A stretch of DNA of 64,000 bases from Pleurostoma richardsiae. Taxonomy: Eukaryota; Ascomycota; Sordariomycetes; Calosphaeriales; Pleurostomataceae. Position 1 is the stretch's first letter. Each line of letters begins with the position of its first letter. The DNA lies in assembly GCA_030052745.1 (NCBI GenBank), contig JANBVO010000060.1:62001-126000 (forward strand), given 5' to 3'. The notes under the pieces were generated by a model that had not been told where the DNA came from, did no database searches, and worked only from the letters and a program-made list of their open reading frames with translations. Of this stretch, positions 12,301 through 22,786 are shown one piece after another. Made by a program: the position numbers and the translations under genes.

Positions 12301-13548
12301 CGGGAGAAGCCAGCAACAGCCGAATCACAGCGTTCCAACCACGAGGGCGTTTAAGCGCCGTGAAGCCACATTCACACGCAGGAAGCCAATCGAAGCAACG
12401 GGATTCTCCTCACATATATCCAAGAATAGATTGATTCTCCGCCGCTGTCCTGAGTGCCAATCAGAGGAAACCCCTCGCTCAGTCCTCCTTCTGCCTGTCT
12501 GTCGGTCTGGGGGCTTTGGGTCATGAACCTCCGTGCTCACGGGCAGTGGTGCTCTTCAGACTCAGAGCACATCGTTGCTGGAGATGGCGCACGAACGTCC
12601 TGGATCACCGGGATAGCGCGGTACAGGTCGAGATTCTGAGGATTCGTCACAGCGCATTTGTGGCGCGACATCGACCGGGCTCGGCAGCCGAGACATGCCA
12701 AACGGTCAACCTTATCTGGCTACAGTGTTTCCCCTCGCCTCTTTCGAGAGCTGCAAGGACCTTGTCCAAAAGCACACCTCCGAAGTACCCTGCCATGCTG
12801 TCCATTTCCTGGCCCATGACTGGCTGGACACCGTCCATCATGCATGGCACGTTAAAGGCGACGTGCTTTGTAAATTAGAACGTACATTAGACCCAGACGT
12901 TCCCATGCCGCGGAGACACCCAGGTAGACAGGCCTGCATGTTGTTACAGTCGAAGAAGGCACCCCTCCAAGAAAAGACTGCCCGAGTTCAAAACGGAACC
13001 CAGCTAGCTAGACGGGCGGCGGAATCCCGCACTTCATGCAGGTCAAGATTGGGTGAGCGAAGTGTTTCCTTGAAGCCAGCAAGCCAAGACGACTGGGATT
13101 GCGAGCGTCGTATCGGACTGGCCACCGCCGTCTTTTATCTCGGCTTCCTGCCCCTCTCCTTCTCTCGAAACAACACTGCGTCTCCTATTTGCCCGCCACC
13201 TCCTCCGTACATATCGGCTCAGCCGCGCTCATACATAACAGGCCGGGCTCCGACCTCACCTGTTCGGCCGCGCCTCGTCGACGAAACTCGGAGACGCTGT
13301 GTAGTTCTGTCTGGACTGATACCGTCCACGACCGACACAGCGCGGGCAAGCTTCGGAGTGCATGGCCTGAGGGACATCTGAGGACTTCGGGTCGGTCTTA
13401 AAGTGCGTTGGAGGCGCTGCCAATTGCTCCTCACCTGTCACTTCGACCCCTCAGCTTTCCTGGAAGACCAGTCAGGCCGATGGTCAGTCCTTTAGAGTCT
13501 CAATTTGCTCATCGGACTCGAGTCGCTTAGAGGTTCCCGCGTGGGAAG
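9322..13548. other. Long intergenic region upstream of the 1199-residue gene
   Basis: About 4.2 kb without a gene I can support. The open frames have no motifs and no splice logic. Its left end must hold the AHA1 promoter and its right end the promoter of the next gene. A TATATAAAG box lies near 10796 with no recognisable coding start behind it. A 21-base palindrome lies at 11781-11801. Confidence 0.45.
11781..11801. repeat. 21-base near-perfect palindrome
   Basis: Two 10-base arms, TACATCCAAC and GTTGGATGTA, flank a single central G. It could be a dimeric-protein binding site or a hairpin. No T-run follows. Confidence 0.5.
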
Positions 13549-16500
13549 ATGAGCACTGCTCGGGATCCGACCTCGCGACTCCGCGCAGGATTGAATCCGT
13601 TGCTCACCACTTCTCTCAATGTCTACCCGCAGCAATCCAACACACCTCTATCTGCCGTCTCCTATGCATCGACATCGCATAACGGCTTCTCATCCACGCA
13701 GACTCCAGTGAGCGCCATTCAGCCTTACAACCCCCAAGCATGGATATCCTCTCCGATCGCGGGGCCGGACCGGCCTGTGGGACTGTCTCCGGACTCGCAA
13801 GGTAAATGCTGATTGTCTCTACCCCTCCTGTTGGCTTCATCGGGCTAATCTTGTCGAAGCGTCGCCGCCTCCGCCGCCTCCGTACTCTCCTCCGCGCAGT
13901 CAGCGGCCAGCCAGCACGGCGTATGAGATCTCTCCCAGCAACATATCTGCAGCACGAGCACCATTAGCAAACGCCCATCGACCGTCTCCCGAGCCAGCTG
14001 CCAACCCGTCATTCCCGCCGCCACCGGGCACAGGCGGAAGGGGTTCCTCTCGTGAGAGACGTTTTGGGCTACCATCATTGGGTAGAAGACGAGACCGGGA
14101 GCCTGAAGCGGTGACTCCGCCGGATTCGCACCCACCCCCTATTCGTCCCCAAGCTATCACGAGCTCTCATCTCCATCACCCTGGAGCTCTGTCCATCCAA
14201 ATCCCCACCCAGCCAGTCGCCCCCTCAGCCAGGAGAGCAGCATCGACTGGGGCAATTGAGACACCGACGTCAGCGAGATCACGCTCTGCATCGCAGACTC
14301 GTTGGGAACCTGGCATGCCCCTGCCACCTCCTCCGCCTGGACCACCGCCGTCAGCATCACGATCTCAGAGTTCAACAGGAAGCAGGGGTAGCGATCCTGT
14401 TGTATCACCGCCAACGCGGAGGCCAGCCCCTAGTGGCATCGTTGCGTTGGGCCCAGTGCCGCCCACACCGGCGGATTGGGTTGATACTGACCGGCCCAAC
14501 CGACAAACACAGCCGGTTGGGGTATCACCGAACCAAGAATCCCTTAGCCTTGACACATCCAGCGTCGAGAGCGCAGCTGCAGTTCCTGAGGCCGCGAACG
14601 CTGATCCGGTCCCGGGCAGTGGGCTGGCAAGGACCAATGCGGTCCGGGGCGAGAAGACCCTTCGCGAGAGACGCAATGACAGTCGGACGAGAACGTCGCG
14701 CCTATCCATTGACGCCTCTATGTCTCCACCGGGCTCGCAACCCCTCTCCGATATTGTTGTCCCGCCAGCTTCGACTCTGTCACGTCGATTGACAATAAAT
14801 CGAATGACACCACGGAGTGGGGGTCAATCTAGTCAAGAGACGCCCGGGAGCGGCGATGCCGCAGCCGGGGATGGACAGCATGACTCTCGAGGCTCTACAC
14901 CAAGACCCCTGGGATCCGCGACTGCACATCGCAAGTCCGAGACGCCTACGCCGCCGTTCTCGCCGTATCCTCATAACCTCAAGTCTCAACATGGCGCGGA
15001 ATCATTGACATCGATCGTACCAAAGTCTCTACCCACCCCACCGCCGCAAAGCCGGTCGGCTTCCAGTTCGCAGAACAACAGACTTACTCTTGAAGTATTG
15101 ACACCAGCTCCCCTGTCCCCCTCGAAGGTCGTGAGTCGGGATTCGGTGATCAGGCAGACCGCGGATCAGTTTTGCCACGCGACTGTTGAGCGGTTCCAGT
15201 CCTTTGCTCAGAAGGAGGCGGCCGCTAGCAGCGACGCAGAGCGAGTCCGTCTTTTTGCTGAGTTTATCGTGAGCGAGTCGAGAGTCAGGCGGGAGAGATA
15301 CTCGGCAGCTATTGGCGCCATGGGTTCCGAGATATTCGACCTTACACGGGACCTATTCCGGCCCATGATCAATAGGCGCGAATCAACCAATTCACAGGCG
15401 AGCGAATGGACTCCGCAGTCTTCAGAGCCTAGGTCACACCGCGGCTCAATTGGCTCGATGATTCGCGGCGAAAGCTCTAGCCAGGGACAGTCGAGCTCGG
15501 CTCCAGCTTCGGCTAACCTGCCTACTTCGCCAATTGGTGGCCCTCCAAACGTGAACTGGTCGTCAAATTACATGCCGTCACTGTCTCCCATTCTGAGCAT
15601 GAGCGTCAGCGAAGCCCCGGACGAGGGGAGTTCTAGGGGGAGAACGTCTAGCCGGTGGTGGGAAGCGGAGTCGATAGGAGCATCGTCGACTCGGCTGGAG
15701 AGGACAAAGCGAGAGTCCAAGTATATGGGCGTCCCTAAAGAAGCACGAGAAGCACTCCAGTGGATGGAAGATCCAGAAACAGTTCCTCCCCCCAGCAATC
15801 CAAGCTCTTCGAGCGAATATCCTCCTGAGAAGACAGGGTGGCACGAGCAGACAGAACAAGTGGTCACTCCTCAAGCGCTCCATAACTCGCTGACGGGAGG
15901 CTTCTCCTCGCCTAACACGCCCAATCCCTCACACCTCGACGTGTCGAGGCTGGTCACTCTGCCGCCTCCTTATCCGCGTCATCACCCGGCGGTCAACAAC
16001 AACCATCCGGAGCTAACAGCGATACGAACAACTGTCCGGACCATCAGCGACCTCTCAGAGGTTGACGCTACCAAGCAGCGATTCCTTCGGGAAAGCCGAG
16101 CGATGCGGGAAGAAGCCTCCGAAGCAGCCAAGACAAGGAAACAGTCACTGCGCGTCAACCTACAGCAAGAGATAGCCGCAGGCAATATGACCTATGCCGA
16201 AGCGGCCGCGATCGAGGCTGACTCAAACGAGGCAGAGAAGGGCAAGGTCAAGGAGCTAGAGAAGAAGGACCATGACCGGTTCCAAGCCGCCGTGGTTGAG
16301 CCGCTCAACGCCCTGCTCACCACGCGCATCGACAGGGCCACGGCCCTGTTCAACGAGCTTCAGGGCCGGCTGTTCGTCGAGACGAGGCAGCCCTCGCCCA
16401 ACATGCCGCAGGAGGAAGGCGACGAGCAGCCGGAGCTCCTGGAGAAGCTGACGCTACTCAAGTGGATCTTCGAGGCGCGCGAGATGCTGCACCGCGCCAT

Positions 16501-17206
16501 CTACGACCTCCTCTCGGACCGCAACGACCGCTTCCGGGAAATGATCGTGACGAGCTACCGGCTGGTGGGCAACGAGGAGAAGGTGGCGGAGGCGGCCTCC
16601 TTCTTCGCGGGCGACGCGGCCAAGCGCGCGTCCGACTACGCGGAGGCGGTGCTCCGGCGGACGCAGGAGTTCCGCGACGTGGTGGAGGAGAACGTGTCGC
16701 GCGGCGTCGAGGTGCAGCTCTCGGCCTTCTGGGACATCGCGCCGCCGCTCAAGCGGCTGCTCGACGAGATCCCCGCGGACCTGGCCGGGTTCCGGACGCA
16801 GATCCCGGCCGCGGAGCTGGTGGAGAACCCGAGCTACCACGCGCACCCGCTGCAGTACCTGTTCAGCCTGCTGCTGCACTCCGAGAAGAGCGCGTACCAG
16901 TTCATCGAGTCGCAGACCAACCTGCTGTGCCTGCTGCACGAGGTGAAGGAGGCCGTGGCGGCGGCCAGGGCGCGGGTGATGATGGAGCGGGGAGACATGG
17001 ATGTGGACGAGGTCGAGGCAGCCAGGACGGAGGAGGGCCAGCTGCTGACGGACGACCTGAAGGAGAAGGTCAGAGTCGTGCAGGACCAGTGGAGGAGCGC
17101 GCTCGGGGAGACGATTGTCGGTGTCAAGGAGAGGGTCGGTGAGTGGCTGCTCCAGACTGGGGGTTGGGACGAGAGCCTGGAGGACCGCGGGGTTGGGTCG
17201 CTCTAG
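13549..17206 (+). CDS. Large Ser/Pro-rich protein with helical C-terminus, function unknown
   Basis: Exons 13549-13801 and 13860-17206 (phase 1 intron) give about 1199 residues. I do not recognise a named family. The first 500 or so residues are low complexity, rich in Ser, Pro, Thr and Arg, with PPPPPPYSPP near residue 88 and many SP/TP sites. A helical block (about 520-610) begins IRQTADQFCHATVERFQSF. A second Ser/Pro-rich stretch follows, and the last 380 residues or so are charged and strongly helical, including RFLRESRAMREEASEAAKTRKQ and a long region after KKDHDRFQAAV. This layout suits a scaffold or cytoskeletal/polarity adaptor regulated by proline-directed kinases, but that is inference. 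Codon use is GC-rich and uniform, and the frame is open for 3.3 kb, so the gene is real. Confidence 0.85.
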
Positions 17207-17926
17207 ACCGGCAACCCGGCGAGATATACCCAGGCGGAGATGAAGAGGAGAAAGCAGGTCTAAGAAGAAGATCGAGACGGACGGACGACGGATGCGGCGT
17301 AGGTGACCGTTGATACCCCGTTGACGCAGTTTACGACGTGACCTAGCCGACAGGCAAGGATATGATATCTGGAATGAGTTGGAACGACAGGAGTCTTCAT
17401 ATATATTGTTGGGGGATCTCAAGATATGGCTTGACGTCCGGTTCTCTTGTACATATTTACACCCGCTCCGCTCGAGCGACCTTGTATGGATCATGATGGA
17501 CGTAGATAGATAGCTCCTCAAGGACCGATGACATCGCGATTCTCTTTCCTTGCCTGAATCCGATGTCGTACTCGAGCTCATCGTGATTGAGCTTCTTCCA
17601 TAGCGTGTCTCCCCTCTTCTTCGCTTGCCCTGCAGATCCAAGCCATCGTGGCCGGCGAGCATGAACGCCAGCCCTGTCTTTTCAGAGTGCTCTTCATCCC
17701 AGCCGCGCCCTCCGAATCGGGCGCAATTGATGGGCTTAATCTTTCTGTGAAAGCGCCTAGCAGATGTCTATCCCCGTGAATATCAATCTCCAGCGTAGGG
17801 CGTCACCATAGCCGCCCGGTAGTGCTGGCTTTCGCCTGTACACCCTCGCGAAATCCGGTGCCGTGACGTCCCGTCTCTCATCTTCCTGCTCTTCCTCCTA
17901 CGTATTGAAATCATCTGACGCTTGTT
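17207..17926. other. Shared 3' region, 1199-residue gene and FMC1
   Basis: About 720 bases between convergent stop codons. Long minus-strand open frames here and upstream are shadows of the GC-rich gene on the plus strand. Nothing else is supported. Confidence 0.45.
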
Positions 17927-18268
17927 TCATTTCTTCCCCCCATACTCGACAGGCAGGTCCATGCCCACCCTCCGCGCCGTCAGCCGCACCCGCTCCTCCT
18001 CATCCATGCCCATGCCGGGGTTGTACCGCTCCAGTAGCGTGACGTACATGCGCTGCGAGCGCACATAGGCGAGGTACTGCTCCGCCTGGGCGACGGAGTG
18101 CTCGGCGGGCGTCTGCGTCTGCTGCGGGTGGCCCGGGTGGAAGTGCGAGCGGATGCGCTCGTGCAGCGGCGCAAGCGGCGAGGCGAGGATCGGCCGGGGC
18201 GGGAGCTCGCGGAGGAGGGCGCGGTAGAGGGCGCGGAGCCTGGGGGGTGTGGGCTGGGAGGAGGCCAT
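17927..18268 (-). CDS. FMC1: ATP synthase assembly factor FMC1
   Basis: A single exon of 113 residues, small and mitochondrial. FMC1 supports assembly of the F1 part of ATP synthase, acting with the Atp12 chaperone in yeast. The N-terminus reads RLRALYRALLREL, an LYR-type helix as in Complex1_LYR-like proteins. The C-terminal half has LLERYNPGMGMDEEERVRLT, which matches the conserved Fmc1 tail. The length is close to that of filamentous fungal members (yeast is somewhat longer). The start is the first ATG in frame, in a GCCATTG-flanked leader without an obvious cleavable presequence. It lies head to head with another mitochondrial gene 353 bases away. Confidence 0.85.
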   Translation of the reverse strand: MASSQPTPPRLRALYRALLRELPPRPILASPLAPLHERIRSHFHPGHPQQTQTPAEHSVAQAEQYLAYVRSQRMYVTLLERYNPGMGMDEEERVRLTARRVGMDLPVEYGGKK

Positions 18269-18621
18269 TGTTGCTGTGGGTTGTGACTGTTGTCAGGTAG
18301 AAGGAAAATGAGGTAGTGAGAAAGAGATCTGGTGGACTGCAGACTTGTCGGCAAGTGAAGCAGATGGAGAGAAGACGAAGCGCTTCCCGTCGGGTGCTTT
18401 TGGGAGCTTTGGCAGTATGGAATTTCACAGTGGCGCTGCAGGGGACCTGTCTACCAATGGCATGCTGTGGTTCTAGCCGGGGAGCCAATCAGGTGTATAT
18501 CAACTTTTTTGCATTCGATCTTATCGGTGACAGACATCTACTCTACCAGTTCCAGACCTTACGTGCCTCACACCCTTCTCCTTGACCTCAATCCTCCCAC
18601 GGAGTAAGGAGAGTCCACTGG
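18269..18621. promoter_or_regulatory. Bidirectional promoter, FMC1 and MRX8
   Basis: A gap of 353 bases separates two divergent start codons, and both products act in mitochondria. No other gene fits here, so both promoters must lie inside it. No specific factor site was recognised with confidence. Confidence 0.6.
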
Positions 18622-20202
18622 ATGAGGCGAGGCACAATGCAGCTAAGGGCGCTGGCCAGTCTTCTGGCCATGCCGCCGCCCCTCCGACACCTCGTTCTCG
18701 AGGCCGCTCTGCCGACCTTCCGTCCACGACGCTGCCTCTCCACCTCTTCTTCGGCACCGCCTACCGGCCCCCCGAGCGCCCTCTCCTACCGCCCAGACGA
18801 AAATACCACCTCCTCCGCCGTCCTCACATCACCACCCCCCGCGACCTCCCTCCTCTCCTCCGCCACGACGCTCTTCACCTCCCCGCCGCCGCGCTTCCTC
18901 TACTCCGTCGACGGCTTCCGCATCCTCCCCGTCAACACGCGGATCCCCGAGGTCTGCCTGCTTGGCCGCTCCAACGTCGGCAAGTCGACGCTGATCAACG
19001 CCCTCGCCGGCATCGCCCCGCACAAGGCCGGCCGCAGCCACGGCCCGCGCAGCGCCCGCACCGGACTGGCCATCACGAGCGCCAAGGCCGGGTGCACGCG
19101 GACCATGAACGCCTACGGCTTCGGCCCGCCGCTGCCGCGCCTGTCCGTTCCGGAGGTCCTCGGCGATGCTGGCGCAGAAGCAGCAGCGGCGGCGGCGGCG
19201 GCAGCAACAACAGTCCCTTCCGGTGCAAAAGGCGGCAGCACCAGGGCCCAACGGAGAGCCAAGGGCCCGCCAGTCGAGACACCCCCGCGGCACAGCCTGG
19301 TCGTCATGGACCTGCCGGGGTACGGCTTCAACTCGCAGGCGTCGTGGGGGGTCGAGATCGAGAAGTACCTCTCGCGGCGGGCCATGCTGCGCGGGGCGGT
19401 GCTGCTGGTCGACGCGGTGGCGGGCGTCAAGGACGGCGACCGCCAGGCGCTCAAGCTGCTGGCCGCCGCGGACGTGCGCACGCTGGTGGTGCTGACCAAG
19501 GCGGACAAGCTGCTGCTCGGGTCCGGGTGGGGGTCGTCGTCGCGTGGGGGGCGGGAGGAGGAGGTGGGCGCGGGAGACGAGGAGGTCAGGAGGAGATGCG
19601 CGCAGGTGTGGAAGGAGCTGGAGAAGGCGGCGGCGCGGGTGGCGCGCGGCGGGGACGGGCCGGCGTGGGACCGGTGGGAGAGGGAGATATGGGTCACGGG
19701 TGCGGGCGCCCTCGACAAGGCGATGGCCGGGGAGAACGGGGGACTGGGTATCGAGGGCGCGAGGCTGGCTATATGCCGGCTGGCGGGGTTGGTGGAGGAG
19801 CGGAAGGAGGAGGGCAGGGCCGTGGTGACGCCGCAGGCGTTGGCGCCGGCGAGCGGCAAGATCGTGCCGTTTGACCAGATCCAGTGGGGGCCCAGCAGCA
19901 CGCCTGAGCCTGTCGTCCCACCAGTGGATGCTGAGGTCCTGGGAAATGCCCCCGTTCCCGAAGAGGCCCCGATATCCCGCGGCAGGTCGAGGCCGTGGAA
20001 ACGGGCAGTATCCAGGCCCACCGCTCCCGAACGCGCAGCGGAGGCGGGTAATGCAGAGCGTGTCGCCGGACTTGAGGCTCTAGAGGCTGCGGCGAAGCAT
20101 CGGCAACTCCGGGGAACGCCTACAGCCCCTGCAGATCCATTTAACATGGTTATCCGAGAGCAGAAGCCGCGGCGTCGAGAACGTGGCCAGGCTTCCTTCT
20201 AG
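18622..20202 (+). CDS. MRX8: EngB/YihA-type mitochondrial GTPase, MRX8-like
   Basis: A single exon of 526 residues, or 521 if the second Met is used. An Arg-rich N-terminus with few acids looks like a mitochondrial presequence. The GTPase motifs are G1 GRSNVGKS, a G2 Thr in AGCTRT, G3 DLPGYGF and G4 TKAD, all typical of the EngB ribosome-biogenesis GTPases. Yeast Mrx8 is the mitochondrial member. It is longer than bacterial EngB (about 200 residues): an alanine run of nine with a Lys/Arg-rich stretch is inserted between G2 and G3, and about 130 extra residues follow the G domain, ending in a basic tail RRRERGQ. The likely role is assembly of the mitochondrial ribosome. The family call is strong; the orthology to MRX8 is inference. 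Confidence 0.88.
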   Translation: MRRGTMQLRALASLLAMPPPLRHLVLEAALPTFRPRRCLSTSSSAPPTGPPSALSYRPDENTTSSAVLTSPPPATSLLSSATTLFTSPPPRFLYSVDGFRILPVNTRIPEVCLLGRSNVGKSTLINALAGIAPHKAGRSHGPRSARTGLAITSAKAGCTRTMNAYGFGPPLPRLSVPEVLGDAGAEAAAAAAAAATTVPSGAKGGSTRAQRRAKGPPVETPPRHSLVVMDLPGYGFNSQASWGVEIEKYLSRRAMLRGAVLLVDAVAGVKDGDRQALKLLAAADVRTLVVLTKADKLLLGSGWGSSSRGGREEEVGAGDEEVRRRCAQVWKELEKAAARVARGGDGPAWDRWEREIWVTGAGALDKAMAGENGGLGIEGARLAICRLAGLVEERKEEGRAVVTPQALAPASGKIVPFDQIQWGPSSTPEPVVPPVDAEVLGNAPVPEEAPISRGRSRPWKRAVSRPTAPERAAEAGNAERVAGLEALEAAAKHRQLRGTPTAPADPFNMVIREQKPRRRERGQASF

Positions 20203-20397
20203 GCCTCTGGTTGGCTACATATGTATATGTCTATTGTATCACAATACTGTACACTAAACTTCAAAGCGATGACGGTCCAGCCCATGACTGTTGATAGTCT
20301 CACCTTGCCTAGCACCATGCTCTACCCAGATGCTCAGGAGCGACGGATTTGCACGGCCGTAGCTCACAGAGCGCCCGCGCAGCCAGGGTCTCTTCTC
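20203..20397. other. Shared 3' gap, MRX8 and SWF1
   Basis: A short gap of 195 bases between convergent genes. No independent feature was seen. Confidence 0.4.
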
Positions 20398-21685
20398 CTA
20401 GTAGTCCCTAGACTCGCCGTGGGGCATATCGGGGTTGAAGACATACCCGCTCCTGAAGACATCCGTGAGGTTGTCAGCAAACCCCAAATCGTACAGGTTC
20501 TCTACGTCTCTCAAAGACCAGATCCTAATCCACTCCCCTTCTCCGGGGATGTCCTGGCCCTGCGCCGGCGGCCGGCCGTCCTCGGTCCTCACGACGATCT
20601 GCTGCGTCTCGGCGGGCCACCTCGTCCACTCCGGCTCGAACCTCAGGTCCTTGACCCTGTCGCGGGCCATCTTCCGCTTGAACACGTATCCGTCGTCCAT
20701 CTCGGCCTTCCAGTCCGACCACTTCATCGACTCGTTGGTGGTGGTCCCGCAGTAGATCAGGTAGACGTGGTACGTCAGCAGGCCCCACACCAGCGGCGAC
20801 GTCAGCAGCGCCAGCATGGTCACCGAGCCCATCCCGACGTTATCCTGGAGGCCCCACGACCACGCGATGAGCCAGGACTTCAGATCTGTGCCAAAAGGCC
20901 ACAGCGACCAGCCGGGGTACCTGGTGGCCATCTTGGTGCTGAGCAGGCCCAGCCCGAGCGCCGCCCCGTAGGAGGTCAGGACGGCGGTGCTGAGCAGCAG
21001 CAGGACGAACCAGTGCTGGTTGCCGACGCCGACGCAGTTGTTGATGAAGATGCAGTGGTGGTCCATGCGGGCCACGCAGACCTTGCACACGCTGCAGTGC
21101 TTGGAGCGCGCGGGCTTGAGCAGGTGGCAGGTGCGGCAGGCGGAGCCCGGGTGGAACAAGGTGAAGTCGAAGGGGTACTGCGCCATCTGGTAGATGTGGT
21201 TCGCCGGCGTGATGACGCCCGGGTCGGCCGCAGCCGCAAGGTAGAGAAACAAATAAGGGAGGGCGATGGAGATAGCGCCGAGGATCTGGTGGGTGGTGCT
21301 GAGGCGCGGCCACACGTAGGGGAGGTACATGTACTCGGACACGGAGAGCAGCAGGATGAAGAATATGAGGACGGTCGGGTGCCGGTCATACATCATGTAC
21401 CGGCCGAAACGGCCGCATGAGGAGGTGAGCCGGCCGGAAGTGAGGCGCTCGTCCAAGGCCAGGACGGCGTTGGGTATATGGACCCATAGCAGTTTGTGTA
21501 AGAAGGCGATAGGCGTGTGTCTGTAGTCGACAAGTCAGAATCTCACTCGAACCACACCGGGGATGAGACCTCTTGTCCCAGGATATGAAAGCAAACCTTA
21601 GAGCAGGGAGTCGCCCGAAGAAAGCAACAAAGGTCATAAAGGAGATGCCGAGCACCACGAGTGCGATGGTGGAAAGGGTGCCCAT
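20398..21685 (-). CDS. SWF1: DHHC palmitoyltransferase SWF1
   Basis: Exon 1 is 21597-21685 and exon 2 is 20398-21520, giving about 403 residues. The intron is phase 2 and its donor GTTTGC is weak. An upstream in-frame ATG at 21718 is possible, but MGTLSTIALVVLGISFM starts cleanly with a membrane helix. Four or more hydrophobic spans are visible. The cysteine-rich domain reads CRTCHLLKPARSKHCSVC followed by DHHCIFINNCVG, with the catalytic Cys in DHHC. Swf1 palmitoylates Cys residues next to the transmembrane spans of SNAREs and other proteins in the ER. The DHHC call is certain. The SWF1 assignment rests on the N-terminal span pattern and the CVGVGNQHWF block. Confidence 0.88.
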
Positions 21686-22786
21686 TGTGAACTGTCGAGT
21701 CTCGGAAGGCCGGAGCACCGCTTCATCATCTGGTTCTATTCCGTCACAGCTGCTGCGGAAAGCTTGCGAGTGACATGACTCAAATAGATCTTGCGTGCAA
21801 CCACTTTAGACCCCAGAAGAGAAGGGGGAAATGTGAGACAGCACGAGCTGACGCAAGCCTTAGATTCCGATCGAGGAAATGGCAACGGTCAGGCTGTCTA
21901 GATCACCGCTAGGCTGCTTGCGCACGGGTTCTCTCTGTTTAAACGTGAGAATGTTAATCTGGGGAGGGGATAGAGTATGACCTCAGCCTGTACTCTGTGG
22001 TTTCCTCCAGACCTTGGAGATATATGAGAATACCAGGTTTGGAGTTGAAGGTCAGAAGGGGAAGAGGCTGAGCACGGATTTCTGCATCATCCCCCGATAA
22101 CGTGGAATTCGACGACTGTAGATCTGATAATTGCATATATAGATCTGATAGAAAGATATTCGGCGCCACTTTACCTTAAGTGGATCCCCTCGTGAGTTCG
22201 CGACGCCACGATGTCCGTCACGCGTCTTTGTCACGCCTGGGACATCTTCAGCGTGATGATGACTTTCGGCCTTCATCCAAAGCAGTCACCTCCGCAGGTC
22301 CGGACAGCGACAGATACGGGGTGGGAGTTGTCATCCCAGGCACCTGCATATCGTATTTAAAGCTCTTTCCCCATCCGGCTCTCGCCGAGGGAGAGGCGGG
22401 GCCTCTTCACCGAGAGCATTGCTCGAAGCTCGCCGTGTCTTATCCTCTGGCCTTAGCCGTTTGACCGTGCGACAACAAAGGACTAGCACGAGCTGCAACA
22501 CTCCGCTTTGCCTCAGCCTGGCCTCAATCCAGCCTGGCTGGCACCTCAATTTAAAACAAGTTACTCCATTCAATTCCGGCCACACCACCTACCTTACCTA
22601 AGGTACCTAGGTTAGTAGGCGTGCGTTGCTTGAGAACCCTATATCCACCAACGAAACCTTGAATGACGCGGCTTGACACGTACAAAGGCCAGGCCAGATA
22701 TCAGATCAGCTAACCTTGGCACAGAGACGGTGGAGAGAGTCGTGCGCTCGGCCTCTTTGGTCGTACTCTTGGCCTAGGCTGTCACA
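21686..22786. promoter_or_regulatory. Divergent promoter region, SWF1 and RAP1
   Basis: About 1.1 kb between divergent starts. It holds AT-rich patches around 21950-22180 and a nested palindromic ACCTTACCTAAGGTACC cluster near 22590-22615, just upstream of RAP1. No protein-coding signal was seen. Confidence 0.5.
22588..22618. repeat. Nested CCTAAGG/GGTACC/CCTAGG palindromes
   Basis: Overlapping self-complementary hexamers and heptamers lie about 170-200 bases upstream of the RAP1 start. Related AAGGTA words recur at 40661-40680. It may be a protein binding site or a low-complexity repeat. Confidence 0.45.

Noticed and set aside
16454-17662. 402-codon minus-strand open frame over the 3' part of the 1199-residue gene
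   Set aside because: It mirrors GC-rich codons of the plus-strand gene, is Arg/Leu/His-rich and has no motif.
18582-20147. Long open frames (344 and 430 codons) overlapping the MRX8-like gene
   Set aside because: Low-complexity Arg/Gly/Ser composition caused by GC-rich DNA; the EngB motifs are in another frame.
20221-21420. 399-codon plus-strand frame antisense to SWF1
   Set aside because: Shadow of the DHHC gene; Arg/Pro/His-rich without a domain.
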